43,177 nt of DNA, taken from NCBI GenBank assembly GCA_018644725.1, contig JABGPZ010000067.1, positions 1 through 43,177 on the forward strand. The letters are read 5' to 3'. This document shows positions 31,528 through 40,291 of the stretch, piece after piece (positions within the stretch are counted from its first letter, which is position 1; each line of letters starts with the position of its first letter). Position numbers and translations under genes: made by a program. The DNA is from Phycisphaerales bacterium. GTDB lineage: Bacteria; Planctomycetota; Phycisphaerae; SM23-33. Under the pieces are notes generated by a model. That model saw only the letters and a list, made by a program, of their open reading frames with translations, was not told the DNA's origin and ran no database searches.

Positions 31528-34482
31528 CTAGGCCGCTTTCTTTGTTTTCGTTGCGGCCGGCTTGGCGGCTGGTTTGTAGTTCGACGGAAGAACCATGCAG
31601 CGGAACGCCTTGGATGACTGAAGATAGGTCTTCGCGACGGGCACGAGCATTTCCTTGGTCATGCTCTGGTAGAATTTGGTCATGTCGAGCGACGCATCGA
31701 GGCGCCAAGGCTGGAGCGACGAGTCGGGCAGGACACTTTGGAGCCAATACGCGTTGGTTTTTCGGTAGGTTTTGATCGACTCGAGGGTGGGCTTGATGGC
31801 CTGTTTGAATTCGTCGTCCGTTACGCCCTTGTCGGCGAGGTCCTGTCCCATCGTCCGCACGATGTCCGCGACCTGTTTCGCCGTTTCGGGACTGGTGCCG
31901 AGGACGCCCATGTAGTATCCATTTTTGGGGAAGACCGACGAGGATCGGGCCATGATGTAGGGGCTGTAGGCCAGGCCGAGCTCTTCGCGAATCTTCTTCA
32001 TGACACGGTCAGAGAAAATACGCGAGAGTATCGATTGGCAGCGCGTCTGTTTGTAGTCGTCGCCCTCGGCGAGAGGCCATGTCACCAGCGCGAACGATTT
32101 GGACTTGGTCCCCTGATAACGGAAGCTGCGCATTTTGCCCGCGAGGGTCGAGTTGGTCTGGATGGTGCTCTGGGCGGGGTGGGGGGTCTTGGTCGCGGCA
32201 CGTTTTCCAAGCGCTCCAAACGTCTTGGCGACGGCATCGATGACGGCCTGGGGCTGGACATCTCCGACGACCGAGATTTCGAGATACCCACGTTTCTGCG
32301 CCTTGGCCAGCCATGCGCGCGATTCGGCGACGGTGCGGCTGAGGACCTGTTTCTGCGTGGGAAACGCGAAGCGATAGTCGTTGTGGATGAGCGGCATGAC
32401 TTGGGTTTGGAGAGTGCCTTCGGGATCGGTCTTGAGCTGGGCGAACTGCATCGGTACCGCGATTTGCATCTGGCGGAGAGCTTCGTCATGGAAGCCGGGG
32501 TCGGTGAGATAGGCGCACATCAGCTGCATTTGCGTGAGGATGTTTTTTGCGTCGGTGCTGCCGGAAAGGACGAAACTGTCTTCGTCGATGGAAAAATTCG
32601 AGGAGACGCTTTTGCCCGCGAGGAGTTGCTGGATGTCCATCACCTTGTGCTTGGCGAGCCCGCCGGTGTCATAGGTCATCGCGGTGAAGAGTGTCAGGCC
32701 GGGCTTGTTTTTTGGCAGGCTCAGCAACCCGTTACCAAAGCGGACCACAACGCCGACACGTCCTTTTTCGAAGTCGGTGGGTTTGATGTTCAGGCGCGTG
32801 TTGTTCTTAAAGCGGAGCATCGAAATGCCGAGCGCTTTGGCGTTCTTGGCGACGGTCTTGTCTGCGGGCGCGGTGGCGACAACCTTGCCGCGTTTTCCGA
32901 ACTTGGTATAGGCGAAGGACTTGGCACCTTTTTTGCGCGGGTCTTTCACGGCGACCTTCGTTCCCGCTTGGTATTGTTTGAGGACGTTTGCGGCGTTGAC
33001 GGGTTTGTTGGTCGAGATAAACAGGCGGAATTCGCCGGTGGTGAACAACTTGTTGAGCAGGGCCTTGACGTCGTCGTTGTTGAACTTCGCGAAGGCCGTC
33101 CGGGCCATAGCGAGGTCGGTCGCGGCCGAGGTCAGGACGTATTTTTCGCCCACGCTCTTGGTATATTGATCGGCCATCGGGCCCGACTTGCGGGTGGGGT
33201 CGGCTTCGACGAGCTTCTCCAGATTCTGGAGCATCCTGGCTTTGGCGGCGGTGATGTCCTGGTCGGTAAAGCCATAGGTGATGGCCTGACGAATCGACGT
33301 GTCGAGGGTCTTAACGAGGTGGTCGATGTCCTCGGCTTTGCCCTCGGCGGTGAGGTCGGCCAAGTCGCAATAGCCGATGAAGGGATACCAGCTTGCCTCC
33401 AGATCGAGAATCTTCTTGTCGTCGAGGGCGGTTTGTGAGAGGCGTTGGTTGACCATCGCCAGCGCACAGCGGCGGCGGAACCCTTCGATCTGCGCGGCGA
33501 CGCTGTCGGGGGTTTTGTCGAAGGGCTTGAGGCACATCAGCGAGACCTCGGTCATGGAGAGCTTTGCGTCGACATTGGCGGCGGCTTTGACGGCCGGGCC
33601 AGGACGATATGTGAGCTCGGCGTTGGGGACGGTATTGTTTTTCAGGTCGCCGAAGTGCTTGTCGATTTCCGCGGCGATGGCCTTGGGCTCGATGTCGCCG
33701 GTGACCACGAGGGTCATCCGGTCGGCGGTGTAAAAGTCGTTGATGTACTTCTTGAACAGGGGGCGATTCATCTTGGACACGGTTTCCGACTTGCCGAGGG
33801 GCCAGCGCGTCGAGAGGGGTGTGTTGGGCGCGACGAAGTTGAATATGGCCTTGCTGTCAAGATATTCGGGCGTCATGGCATCGCGCATTTCACTGAGGAT
33901 CACGCCGCGTTCCCGGTCGATTTCGGTCTGAAGGACCAGCAGGTCACCCGCGTAGTCGCGCATAAGGGTCATGCCTTCGTTGAGCATCTTTGGTGTCGAG
34001 TTGGGCAGGTCGATGTTGTAGGCGGTTACGTCGAAACTGGTGTACGCGTTGATGTCTCTGCCAAATGCCATGCCGAGGCGTTGGAAGTGGCTGACCATTT
34101 CACTGGGTGCGAAATTCTTCGAGCCATTGAACGCCATGTGTTCGAGGAAGTGTGCCAGGCCCTGCTGGTCGTCGGATTCGTTCATCGAGCCGGTTTCGAC
34201 GACGAGGCGAATGTAGACGCGGTCGGCGGGTTTGGGGTTCGGATGGAGGATGTAGCGCAGGCCGTTGTCCAGTTCGCCGAAGGTGATGCGGGGGTCGGGG
34301 GTCAGGTCGCTGTTGGCGTGTGCCCACGGCTTACGAAGGGCTTTGACCGGCTTGACGGGGACCGTTGCGATCGAGGCGGTGGCGGGCTGGGCGGTTTGGA
34401 TGGCGGGCTTTTCACAGCCGAGGCCAGTGAAGCAGAACAGACCAAGCAAAAGTGACAGAGCGATGCGGGTGCGGTGGGTCAT
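31528..34482 (-). CDS. Lipoprotein M16 (pitrilysin-type) zinc metallopeptidase
   Basis: A 984-residue protein with a lipoprotein signal (LLGLFCFTGLGC, Cys23). The N-terminal M16 domain has the inverted zinc motif H111-F-L-E-H, preceded by GSMNESDDQQGLA, and the downstream third ligand region ERGVILSEMRD. NDFYTADRMTLVVTGDI is the typical start of the first inactive domain. Two further M16 lobes follow (LMCLKPFDKTPDSV region; RLNIKPTDFEKGRVGVVVRFGNG; GYLEISVVGDVQPQAVIDA), giving the four-lobe size of full-length pitrilysins. It should degrade peptides at the envelope. It is monocistronic: its own terminator follows, and TTGACG/TATAGA (19-bp spacing, 34515-34545) lies upstream. Confidence 0.92.
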   Translation of the reverse strand: MTHRTRIALSLLLGLFCFTGLGCEKPAIQTAQPATASIATVPVKPVKALRKPWAHANSDLTPDPRITFGELDNGLRYILHPNPKPADRVYIRLVVETGSMNESDDQQGLAHFLEHMAFNGSKNFAPSEMVSHFQRLGMAFGRDINAYTSFDVTAYNIDLPNSTPKMLNEGMTLMRDYAGDLLVLQTEIDRERGVILSEMRDAMTPEYLDSKAIFNFVAPNTPLSTRWPLGKSETVSKMNRPLFKKYINDFYTADRMTLVVTGDIEPKAIAAEIDKHFGDLKNNTVPNAELTYRPGPAVKAAANVDAKLSMTEVSLMCLKPFDKTPDSVAAQIEGFRRRCALAMVNQRLSQTALDDKKILDLEASWYPFIGYCDLADLTAEGKAEDIDHLVKTLDTSIRQAITYGFTDQDITAAKARMLQNLEKLVEADPTRKSGPMADQYTKSVGEKYVLTSAATDLAMARTAFAKFNNDDVKALLNKLFTTGEFRLFISTNKPVNAANVLKQYQAGTKVAVKDPRKKGAKSFAYTKFGKRGKVVATAPADKTVAKNAKALGISMLRFKNNTRLNIKPTDFEKGRVGVVVRFGNGLLSLPKNKPGLTLFTAMTYDTGGLAKHKVMDIQQLLAGKSVSSNFSIDEDSFVLSGSTDAKNILTQMQLMCAYLTDPGFHDEALRQMQIAVPMQFAQLKTDPEGTLQTQVMPLIHNDYRFAFPTQKQVLSRTVAESRAWLAKAQKRGYLEISVVGDVQPQAVIDAVAKTFGALGKRAATKTPHPAQSTIQTNSTLAGKMRSFRYQGTKSKSFALVTWPLAEGDDYKQTRCQSILSRIFSDRVMKKIREELGLAYSPYIMARSSSVFPKNGYYMGVLGTSPETAKQVADIVRTMGQDLADKGVTDDEFKQAIKPTLESIKTYRKTNAYWLQSVLPDSSLQPWRLDASLDMTKFYQSMTKEMLVPVAKTYLQSSKAFRCMVLPSNYKPAAKPAATKTKKAA

Positions 34483-34514
34483 GTGCGTTCCTTTGTCGGA
34501 GGAGTTGAGGCGTG

Positions 34515-34545
34515 TCTATAGAGAAACTGCGCGGAACGTCGTCAA
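34515..34545 (-). promoter_or_regulatory. Possible promoter of the M16 peptidase gene
   Basis: On the minus strand TTGACG (34540-34545) and TATAGA (34515-34520), spacer 19 bp, about 32 bases before the start. Confidence 0.3.
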
Positions 34546-34623
34546 AACGCGCCGCGCAGTCTATTAAACCACAAACGTGGTAAAAGGGTTCATGATTTTT
34601 CTATTTTCGTCTCTGTGTGGAGA

Positions 34624-36555
34624 TTATTCCGCGGCCTTCTCTTTTTTCCACTTTTTCTTCTTCTTGTTCTTTTTGTCAGTGGGCGCGGTGGCGGGCTCAT
34701 TGGGGTCGGTGCCGAGATATCCCAGGCGATTGGAGATTTGCTTGTCCTTTTGTTTGATGAGGCCCTTGGGGATATCAAATTTGTAGCCAGGCTTGCCATC
34801 GGTTAGCAACACGACGGTGTTGAGCACCAGCACCACTTCGGCATAGGACTTGCTTTTGCCGAGGACATCGAGAATGACGGGTTGGGGATCCTGCGCACTG
34901 ATGAGGCCGAGGAATTCGGCCGCGCGAACGCGAACCAGCGGCTCGGAATCGTTCGCGGCGATTTTCTTCGCGGTGTCGACAAATCCCTTGGCCTCGTTGC
35001 CGAAGCAGCTGCAAACGATCAGGCCCCAATAGCGTTTCCACGGGTCCGTGGACGCCAGGGCGGCGGTGATGCCCGCCTCGGCCTTGGCGAAGGAAACCAG
35101 CGACAGGTCGGCGATGTCCACCAGTTCGCCGATGCGTGCCTTGTTGGTTTGGCCGAATTTTACGGGGTTGCCGAATGCGGATTTCATCAGCTCGCTCTCG
35201 GGGAACAGGCTCAAGTCGGGCATGGCCTTCATGCGGCCAGAAAGATTTTCGCGCAGGGCGGCGAGCGTCTTGGCGTGGGCTGGGTCGCCCGCGAGGTTTT
35301 TGGTTTCGAACGGGTCGGCGTCGATGTCATACAGCGCTTCGGGGCTGCGCGGCAGGTAGAATTGCTCGGCCGCGGTGCCTTTGAGCTTGCCGGCCTTGTA
35401 CAGCTTGAACCATTCACGATAGGACGCCATCTTGTAGCGGTAGACGTTCATCAGGCCGTCGAAATTGAACGGCTGATAGCTGCGCATGTATTTGAACTTG
35501 CCCTTGCGGAGCGTCCGCACGAGGTCGTACTTTTCGTCGAAGCGGTCGGCGATGCCGAAGGTTTCGTCGCGTTGTTCGAGGTCGGCCTTGGTCACGTCCG
35601 GGCCCATGAAGGGTTTGCCGTCCATCATCTTGGGAATGTCGATGCCGCACAGATTGAGGATCGTCGGCGCGAAGTCGATGAAGCTGACGAACCCGTCGGC
35701 GCGCGTGTTGGGCTTGAGGTCGACGAGGTGCTTGAAGTTCTCGGGGATGTGGATGACCAGCGGAACCCACAGGCCGCGCTCGTAGAGATAGCCCTTGGAC
35801 GCGGGCATCACGCCACCGTGGTCGCCGAAGTAGAACACGAACGTGTCGTCGAGCAGGCCGTCTTTGGTGAGGTTGTCAATGACGGCGCCAATTTCCGCAT
35901 CCATCTTGACGTGAATGTCGCAGTAGGCCTTGTGGGCCTGGCGGAACAGCGGCGTGTCGGGGTAGCACTCGGGGGCGTAGCCCTTATCGAGTCCGCCCTT
36001 GTTGGCGGCCTGGAGGCGCGATTCGTGGCTGACGGGGAAGGACTGCTTGTGGAAGAAGGGTTGGCCTTTGTTGCGGCCTGTCCAGGTCGACTTGGAGTTC
36101 CACGTCGGCTTGGCCTTGTAGTGAAAATTGTAGTCCGTCTTGGTCTTGTTGGAGGTGTAGTACCCCGCTTCACGCATCAGCGCAGGGATTGGCGCGAGGC
36201 CCGCTTGGAGCGGCACGGTCTTGAATTTCCGGTGGAACTGCGTGCCGATGCGCGAGCCGTAGCAACCCGTCGCAAGGACACTTCGTGCCGCCGAGCAGAC
36301 CGCGCAGTTGCTGAACGCGTGATTGAACACGACGCCCGTCTGTGCGAGTTTTTCGATGTTGGGGGTCTTGGCGCCTTCTTTGTCGTAGAGCTTCAGGAAG
36401 TGCTTGGAGTTGTCTTCCGAGATCAGCCAGACGATGTTGGGGCGTTTTTTCTTGTTGGTCTTGGCCGCGCGAACGGGAGTGGGAAGAATTGTCCCGGCCG
36501 TGACGGCCGCAGTCAGGGTCAGGGTATCGCGCAGAAAGGTACGTCGTGATTGCAT
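34624..36555 (-). CDS. Secreted sulfatase with CSAAR active-site motif
   Basis: A 643-residue sulfatase with a Tat signal (SRRTFLRDTLTLTAAVTAGTI). The N-terminal metal site reads PNIVWLISEDNS; the modification motif is C87-SAARSVLATG, with Ala replacing the Pro of CxPxR, an accepted variant. FYFGDHGG supplies the second metal pair; ALYDIDADPFETKNLAGD is the usual C-terminal motif. After it, residues of about 500-610 look like HEAT-like helices (DPWKRYWGLIVCSCFG, VRVRAAEFLGLISAQ), and the protein ends in a strongly basic tail (KKNKKKKKWKKEKAAE). It is the last gene of a four-gene minus-strand operon, 30 bases after the PPC-domain gene. Substrate unknown. Confidence 0.92.
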   Translation of the reverse strand: MQSRRTFLRDTLTLTAAVTAGTILPTPVRAAKTNKKKRPNIVWLISEDNSKHFLKLYDKEGAKTPNIEKLAQTGVVFNHAFSNCAVCSAARSVLATGCYGSRIGTQFHRKFKTVPLQAGLAPIPALMREAGYYTSNKTKTDYNFHYKAKPTWNSKSTWTGRNKGQPFFHKQSFPVSHESRLQAANKGGLDKGYAPECYPDTPLFRQAHKAYCDIHVKMDAEIGAVIDNLTKDGLLDDTFVFYFGDHGGVMPASKGYLYERGLWVPLVIHIPENFKHLVDLKPNTRADGFVSFIDFAPTILNLCGIDIPKMMDGKPFMGPDVTKADLEQRDETFGIADRFDEKYDLVRTLRKGKFKYMRSYQPFNFDGLMNVYRYKMASYREWFKLYKAGKLKGTAAEQFYLPRSPEALYDIDADPFETKNLAGDPAHAKTLAALRENLSGRMKAMPDLSLFPESELMKSAFGNPVKFGQTNKARIGELVDIADLSLVSFAKAEAGITAALASTDPWKRYWGLIVCSCFGNEAKGFVDTAKKIAANDSEPLVRVRAAEFLGLISAQDPQPVILDVLGKSKSYAEVVLVLNTVVLLTDGKPGYKFDIPKGLIKQKDKQISNRLGYLGTDPNEPATAPTDKKNKKKKKWKKEKAAE

Positions 36556-36585
36556 GGGAGTCCTCGTGTAAAAGAGTAAAAGGGG

Positions 36586-38946
36586 CTATTTTGTTTTTGG
36601 CGCGGGGCGTTCGGCGATGATTGTGCAGGGGATGGGCGGCTGGGGGCCGACCGAGTTGGCTTTGGTGTTGGTGGGCTTGTTGGTCTTGGGGTCTTTGCCG
36701 GGCTTGCGACTTTGGAAGGCTTCAAGAACCAGATTCCCGATAAACCCCTTGGCCGCGTCGCTGTTGGCCTCGACGACGATGGGCACGAACATTGTCTCGT
36801 CTTTGATGTACGCTTTTTTCAGCGTGACACCCTTGGGCGCGTTCACCAGCGAGAAGCTGGCGGTGTGTGTTGTGGAGTCCAATACCCCTTTGGGCGCAGC
36901 GAGTTGGAGGACTTTCGTCGTACCGGGAACCAGGCTCAGCGGCGCGGGTTTGGCCGGCAGGAATTGTTGCGGCCAGTGGCGAGCCTTGGTCAGTGCGACG
37001 AGGCATTGCTCGGCGGGGACGAGATGGTGGAGCACGAAGGCTTGGGTGATGTCGTCGGCGGGGATCACGCGGCGGGTCAGCGGCCTTTTGTCGATGGTTG
37101 CACTCGCGCGGAAGGAGACCGGGAGGACGCGCCCGAAAATGGGGTTGTCCTTCTTTTTGGACTTGCCGGGTTTGTTCTTCGAATTGACATATCGCGGCGG
37201 GCCTGCGATGACCATCATCACCTTGTTTGCGCCAGCGGGAATGGTATTGCCCAAAATCTCCATGCCGGGGGTTTTGCTTGCGAAGTCGATCTGGATCGGC
37301 CCGGTAAAGCCGTCCTTGCGGTCGACGTGGACGGTCACGACTTGCCGTTCAGCGGCCCCGAGGGTCAGGCTCGAGGGGACCATGTAGACCTGAAAATCTG
37401 GCCGCGCGACGCCAAGGCGCAGGCGATATCCATGGGCGGGAGAGCCTTCCGAGCGCGTGTCGCTCACGCGGAGATAGTACGTCCCCGCGCGCGGGAGCGT
37501 GTGGCGCAGATAGGAGTCGGCGTGGTGGGTCTTCAGGCCGATGTTCATTGCGTCGGGGTTGTCGTCGTTGTGGGCGAGAACCTTGCCCGTGGCATCCATC
37601 AGATGGAGTATCGAATCCAGCGGCGAGTTCAGCTGGCGGGCGGTGATTTCGGCGACGACGGTTTGCCCGGCCTTGCCGTCAAAGCAAAACACGTCCACGT
37701 CCCCAGGGCGTTCGATGCGGCCATTGATGACCCGGCCAAGGGGGAGGCGCTGACTTGCGGAAAACGTGTCGTTGACGTTGGACTCGCGCACGTCCAGCAG
37801 AGAATCGACGTGATAGAGAACCGACGTGCTGCCGATGGCTTTGGAGAATACCTGCGGCAGAGCCAGCGCCGGATCGACGCGTTTGGTATCGAGGACGATG
37901 CGGCGGGTTGGAAGGTTCCAGCCCTCCAGCGCGGTGTGGGTCAGAGTTCCGCGTTTGAGCCCCAGCGGGAACATCGAAGTGACCACGGGTTGTTTCCCGA
38001 TGGTGATTTGATAGACGAAGTCCTCGCGGCCACGGTAAATCGAGTCGCGGATTTCGAGGACATATTCTCCGCTGGCGGGGGGTGTGAAGGTGATGGTGGG
38101 GTCGGGGTTGAAGCGGAAATCGTCGCCATAGGCCAACCGTTTTCCATTGGTGTCCGTCAAGAGAATCACGGGCTGGAACCAGCCGGGCACCGAGTCGCTC
38201 ATGAACGGGACGAGTTCACGCGCGCGAGTCTGGATCACCAGCGTCTGGCCTTGTTGGGCCTTGAACGTGTAGCGGTCGGTCTGGCGCGGCAAAAGCTGTC
38301 CGTGAATCGTCACGGGCAGGGTGAGCGCTTTGGTTTGGGCGGGGGCATAGAGGAACCACATCGGCTCGACGTGGTCTGGCGCGGTCCCTACGAAAAAACG
38401 GATCGGATTGCTCAGGCCGCTTTTGGTCAGGATGCGCAATTCACGCGGGCCGGGCGCGGCGTTGGCGTCGATGGTGATGTCGATTTCAAGCTGTTCGGCA
38501 ATGGCGCGCTTGGTCTGGACCCGCGCGGTGGGGTGACGAAGCCGGGCCATCATCGCCTTGGAAGCGGCGGGCGAGAGCGTCGGCAGAGCCTTGACCATCG
38601 GGTGGGTTTCCGGCAGGTCGACGCGTTTTTCTTTTTTTGTCTTCTTGGCGTCGGATTTCTTGCCGGAACGCTCCAGGGCCATATCCCGCAGGCGATAGCC
38701 CATTTCGCGAATCTGATTGTTGGCCATGGCGCGGTTGTATTGGACGATCTTTCCGCGAACACCCGTGCCAGACAGAATGACCTTGTTGGCACTGGTGAGC
38801 AGTTGCCCCCCGAGAGAGATTCGAATCGTCGTGCCGCGTTTTCCGCCGGCGGGGTGGAGGTAGCCTGCGTAGGGAGTGCGCGATTGGGCCAGCACGGGCG
38901 CAGCCAGCAATCCCAACAGGAATGTCGTCAATACAAATCGTTTCAT
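36586..38946 (-). CDS. Secreted pre-peptidase (PPC) domain protein
   Basis: A 786-residue exported protein with a signal peptide (FVLTTFLLGLLAAPVLAQ). After an IPT/TIG-like start (LHPAGGKRGTTIRISLGGQLL) it carries two bacterial pre-peptidase C-terminal (PPC) beta domains: one near residues 225-310 (QTDRYTFKAQQGQTLVIQTRAREL to ASGEYVLEIRDSIYRG), the other near 410-510 (GDVDVFCFDGKAGQTVVAEITAR to AGTYYLRVSDTRSEG). No peptidase domain is present. Proteins of this build regularly accompany DUF1501 and DUF1549/DUF1553 proteins in planctomycetes, as here; they are probably binding or display proteins of the cell surface. It sits 13 bases after the DUF1501 gene. Confidence 0.88.
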   Translation of the reverse strand: MKRFVLTTFLLGLLAAPVLAQSRTPYAGYLHPAGGKRGTTIRISLGGQLLTSANKVILSGTGVRGKIVQYNRAMANNQIREMGYRLRDMALERSGKKSDAKKTKKEKRVDLPETHPMVKALPTLSPAASKAMMARLRHPTARVQTKRAIAEQLEIDITIDANAAPGPRELRILTKSGLSNPIRFFVGTAPDHVEPMWFLYAPAQTKALTLPVTIHGQLLPRQTDRYTFKAQQGQTLVIQTRARELVPFMSDSVPGWFQPVILLTDTNGKRLAYGDDFRFNPDPTITFTPPASGEYVLEIRDSIYRGREDFVYQITIGKQPVVTSMFPLGLKRGTLTHTALEGWNLPTRRIVLDTKRVDPALALPQVFSKAIGSTSVLYHVDSLLDVRESNVNDTFSASQRLPLGRVINGRIERPGDVDVFCFDGKAGQTVVAEITARQLNSPLDSILHLMDATGKVLAHNDDNPDAMNIGLKTHHADSYLRHTLPRAGTYYLRVSDTRSEGSPAHGYRLRLGVARPDFQVYMVPSSLTLGAAERQVVTVHVDRKDGFTGPIQIDFASKTPGMEILGNTIPAGANKVMMVIAGPPRYVNSKNKPGKSKKKDNPIFGRVLPVSFRASATIDKRPLTRRVIPADDITQAFVLHHLVPAEQCLVALTKARHWPQQFLPAKPAPLSLVPGTTKVLQLAAPKGVLDSTTHTASFSLVNAPKGVTLKKAYIKDETMFVPIVVEANSDAAKGFIGNLVLEAFQSRKPGKDPKTNKPTNTKANSVGPQPPIPCTIIAERPAPKTK

Positions 38947-38959
38947 CGTAACGCTCCGA

Positions 38960-40276
38960 TTAGATCATGATTTCTTTGAGGCGGCCAGCGCCCTTGGACT
39001 TGCCGATGACCGTGGGCATGACTTTGTAGTCCGCCCCGCGCGGGTTGGGCAGTGCGCCGTCGGGGTCGATCCCGAGCCGGTCATAGATGCTGCCGAGGAG
39101 GTCTTGGGGATAGACTGGGCGCGTGGCGACTTTTTCGCCCGTGGGGGTCGAGCTGCCGACGATTTTGCCAGGCTTGAACCCGCCGCCTGCGACCATCGCC
39201 GAGAAGCAGTGGCCATAGTGACTGCGTCCGCCATTCCACGGTGCGCTCCACTGGATCTTCGGGCCGCGTCCAAATTCGCCGCTGCACCACACCAGTGTGC
39301 TGTCGAGCATGTCGTGTTTGGTGAGGTCCTGCAAAAGCGCCGCGAGGCCCTGGTCGAGGACTGCTACGCGAGGGCGGAACGTTTCGAAGTGGCGCTTGTG
39401 GGTGTCCCATCCGCTGAGGTTCACGCAGATATAGGGCACACCGCGCTGGACGAGGCGCCGCGCCATCAGGCACGACTGGCCGAACGTATTGCGGCCGTAC
39501 ATGTCGCGGACGGCCTTGTCTTCGGTATTCAGATCGAACAGCTTGCGCTCTTTGCCGAGGATCAGTTCATAGGCCTTGCGGGTGGCTTGTTCGTGTTCCT
39601 TGAAGTCGTCGGGGTTGGCGCTCCCGAGGGTGTTGAGCTGGTCCTTCAGAGCGCGGCGGTCTTTTTGGCGCTGGTCGCTGATGCCCGCGGCAATGATGCC
39701 ATTAACGTAAAACGGGGTCCTGTTGGGATCGCCGCCCGTGGAGAACGATTTGTATTTCGGCCCGAGGAAGCCCGACTCGCTGAAGCGCCCCTTGGCCTTG
39801 GTTAGCGAGATAAATGGCGGGATCACGTCGGTATAGCCGTTGTCGTAGCCTTTGAACTTGGAGACGACCGAGCCGATCGACGGGAAGACCGTCATGCCGC
39901 CCTGAGGCCGACCGGTCTGCATCATATAGGCCGCAGTCTCGTGGCCTTGCACGCCGTGGGTCATGCTTCGGATCAGCGAATATTTATCCGCCTGCTTGGC
40001 GAGCTGTGGCAAAAACGGACTGATCTCCATGCCCTTGACGTTGGTCTTCAGGGCTTTGTTCATCGGCCCGCAGTAGTCGCGCCCGGCCTTGGGCTTGGGG
40101 TCGAAGGTGTCGAGATGGGCGGGCCCACCCGCGAGCCAGATTTCGATGACGGCCTTGGCGTGGGGTTTGGCTTTGGGCGCGGCGGCCCACAGCGACGGGG
40201 CGGTGGATGCCAGTGCCCCTGCGGCGAGGCCTGCCTGCAAAACGCTTCGGCGGGAAAATTGATTCGATTCGCTCAT
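38960..40276 (-). CDS. Secreted DUF1501 protein (alkaline-phosphatase-like fold)
   Basis: A 438-residue protein with a Tat signal (SRRSVLQAGLAAGALASTAPS). The DUF1501 pattern is clear: AVIEIWLAGGPAHLDTFDPKP, LIRSMTHGVQGHETAAYMMQTG, ARRLVQRGVPYICVNLSGWDTHKRHFE, DSTLVWCSGEFGRGPKI and GRSHYGHCFSAMVAGGG. The retained Asp/His positions suit a metal-dependent hydrolase of the sulfatase/phosphatase superfamily, but no reaction has been settled for the family. It follows the DUF1549-DUF1553 gene by 15 bases, the standard planctomycete pairing. Confidence 0.92.
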   Translation of the reverse strand: MSESNQFSRRSVLQAGLAAGALASTAPSLWAAAPKAKPHAKAVIEIWLAGGPAHLDTFDPKPKAGRDYCGPMNKALKTNVKGMEISPFLPQLAKQADKYSLIRSMTHGVQGHETAAYMMQTGRPQGGMTVFPSIGSVVSKFKGYDNGYTDVIPPFISLTKAKGRFSESGFLGPKYKSFSTGGDPNRTPFYVNGIIAAGISDQRQKDRRALKDQLNTLGSANPDDFKEHEQATRKAYELILGKERKLFDLNTEDKAVRDMYGRNTFGQSCLMARRLVQRGVPYICVNLSGWDTHKRHFETFRPRVAVLDQGLAALLQDLTKHDMLDSTLVWCSGEFGRGPKIQWSAPWNGGRSHYGHCFSAMVAGGGFKPGKIVGSSTPTGEKVATRPVYPQDLLGSIYDRLGIDPDGALPNPRGADYKVMPTVIGKSKGAGRLKEIMI

Positions 40277-40291
40277 GGATTGTCCTCCGTC

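Noticed and set aside
34570-34584. CCAC-GTTT-GTGG hairpin upstream of the M16 gene as terminator of the sulfatase operon
   Set aside because: Only four base pairs and a weak T-run; too little to call.
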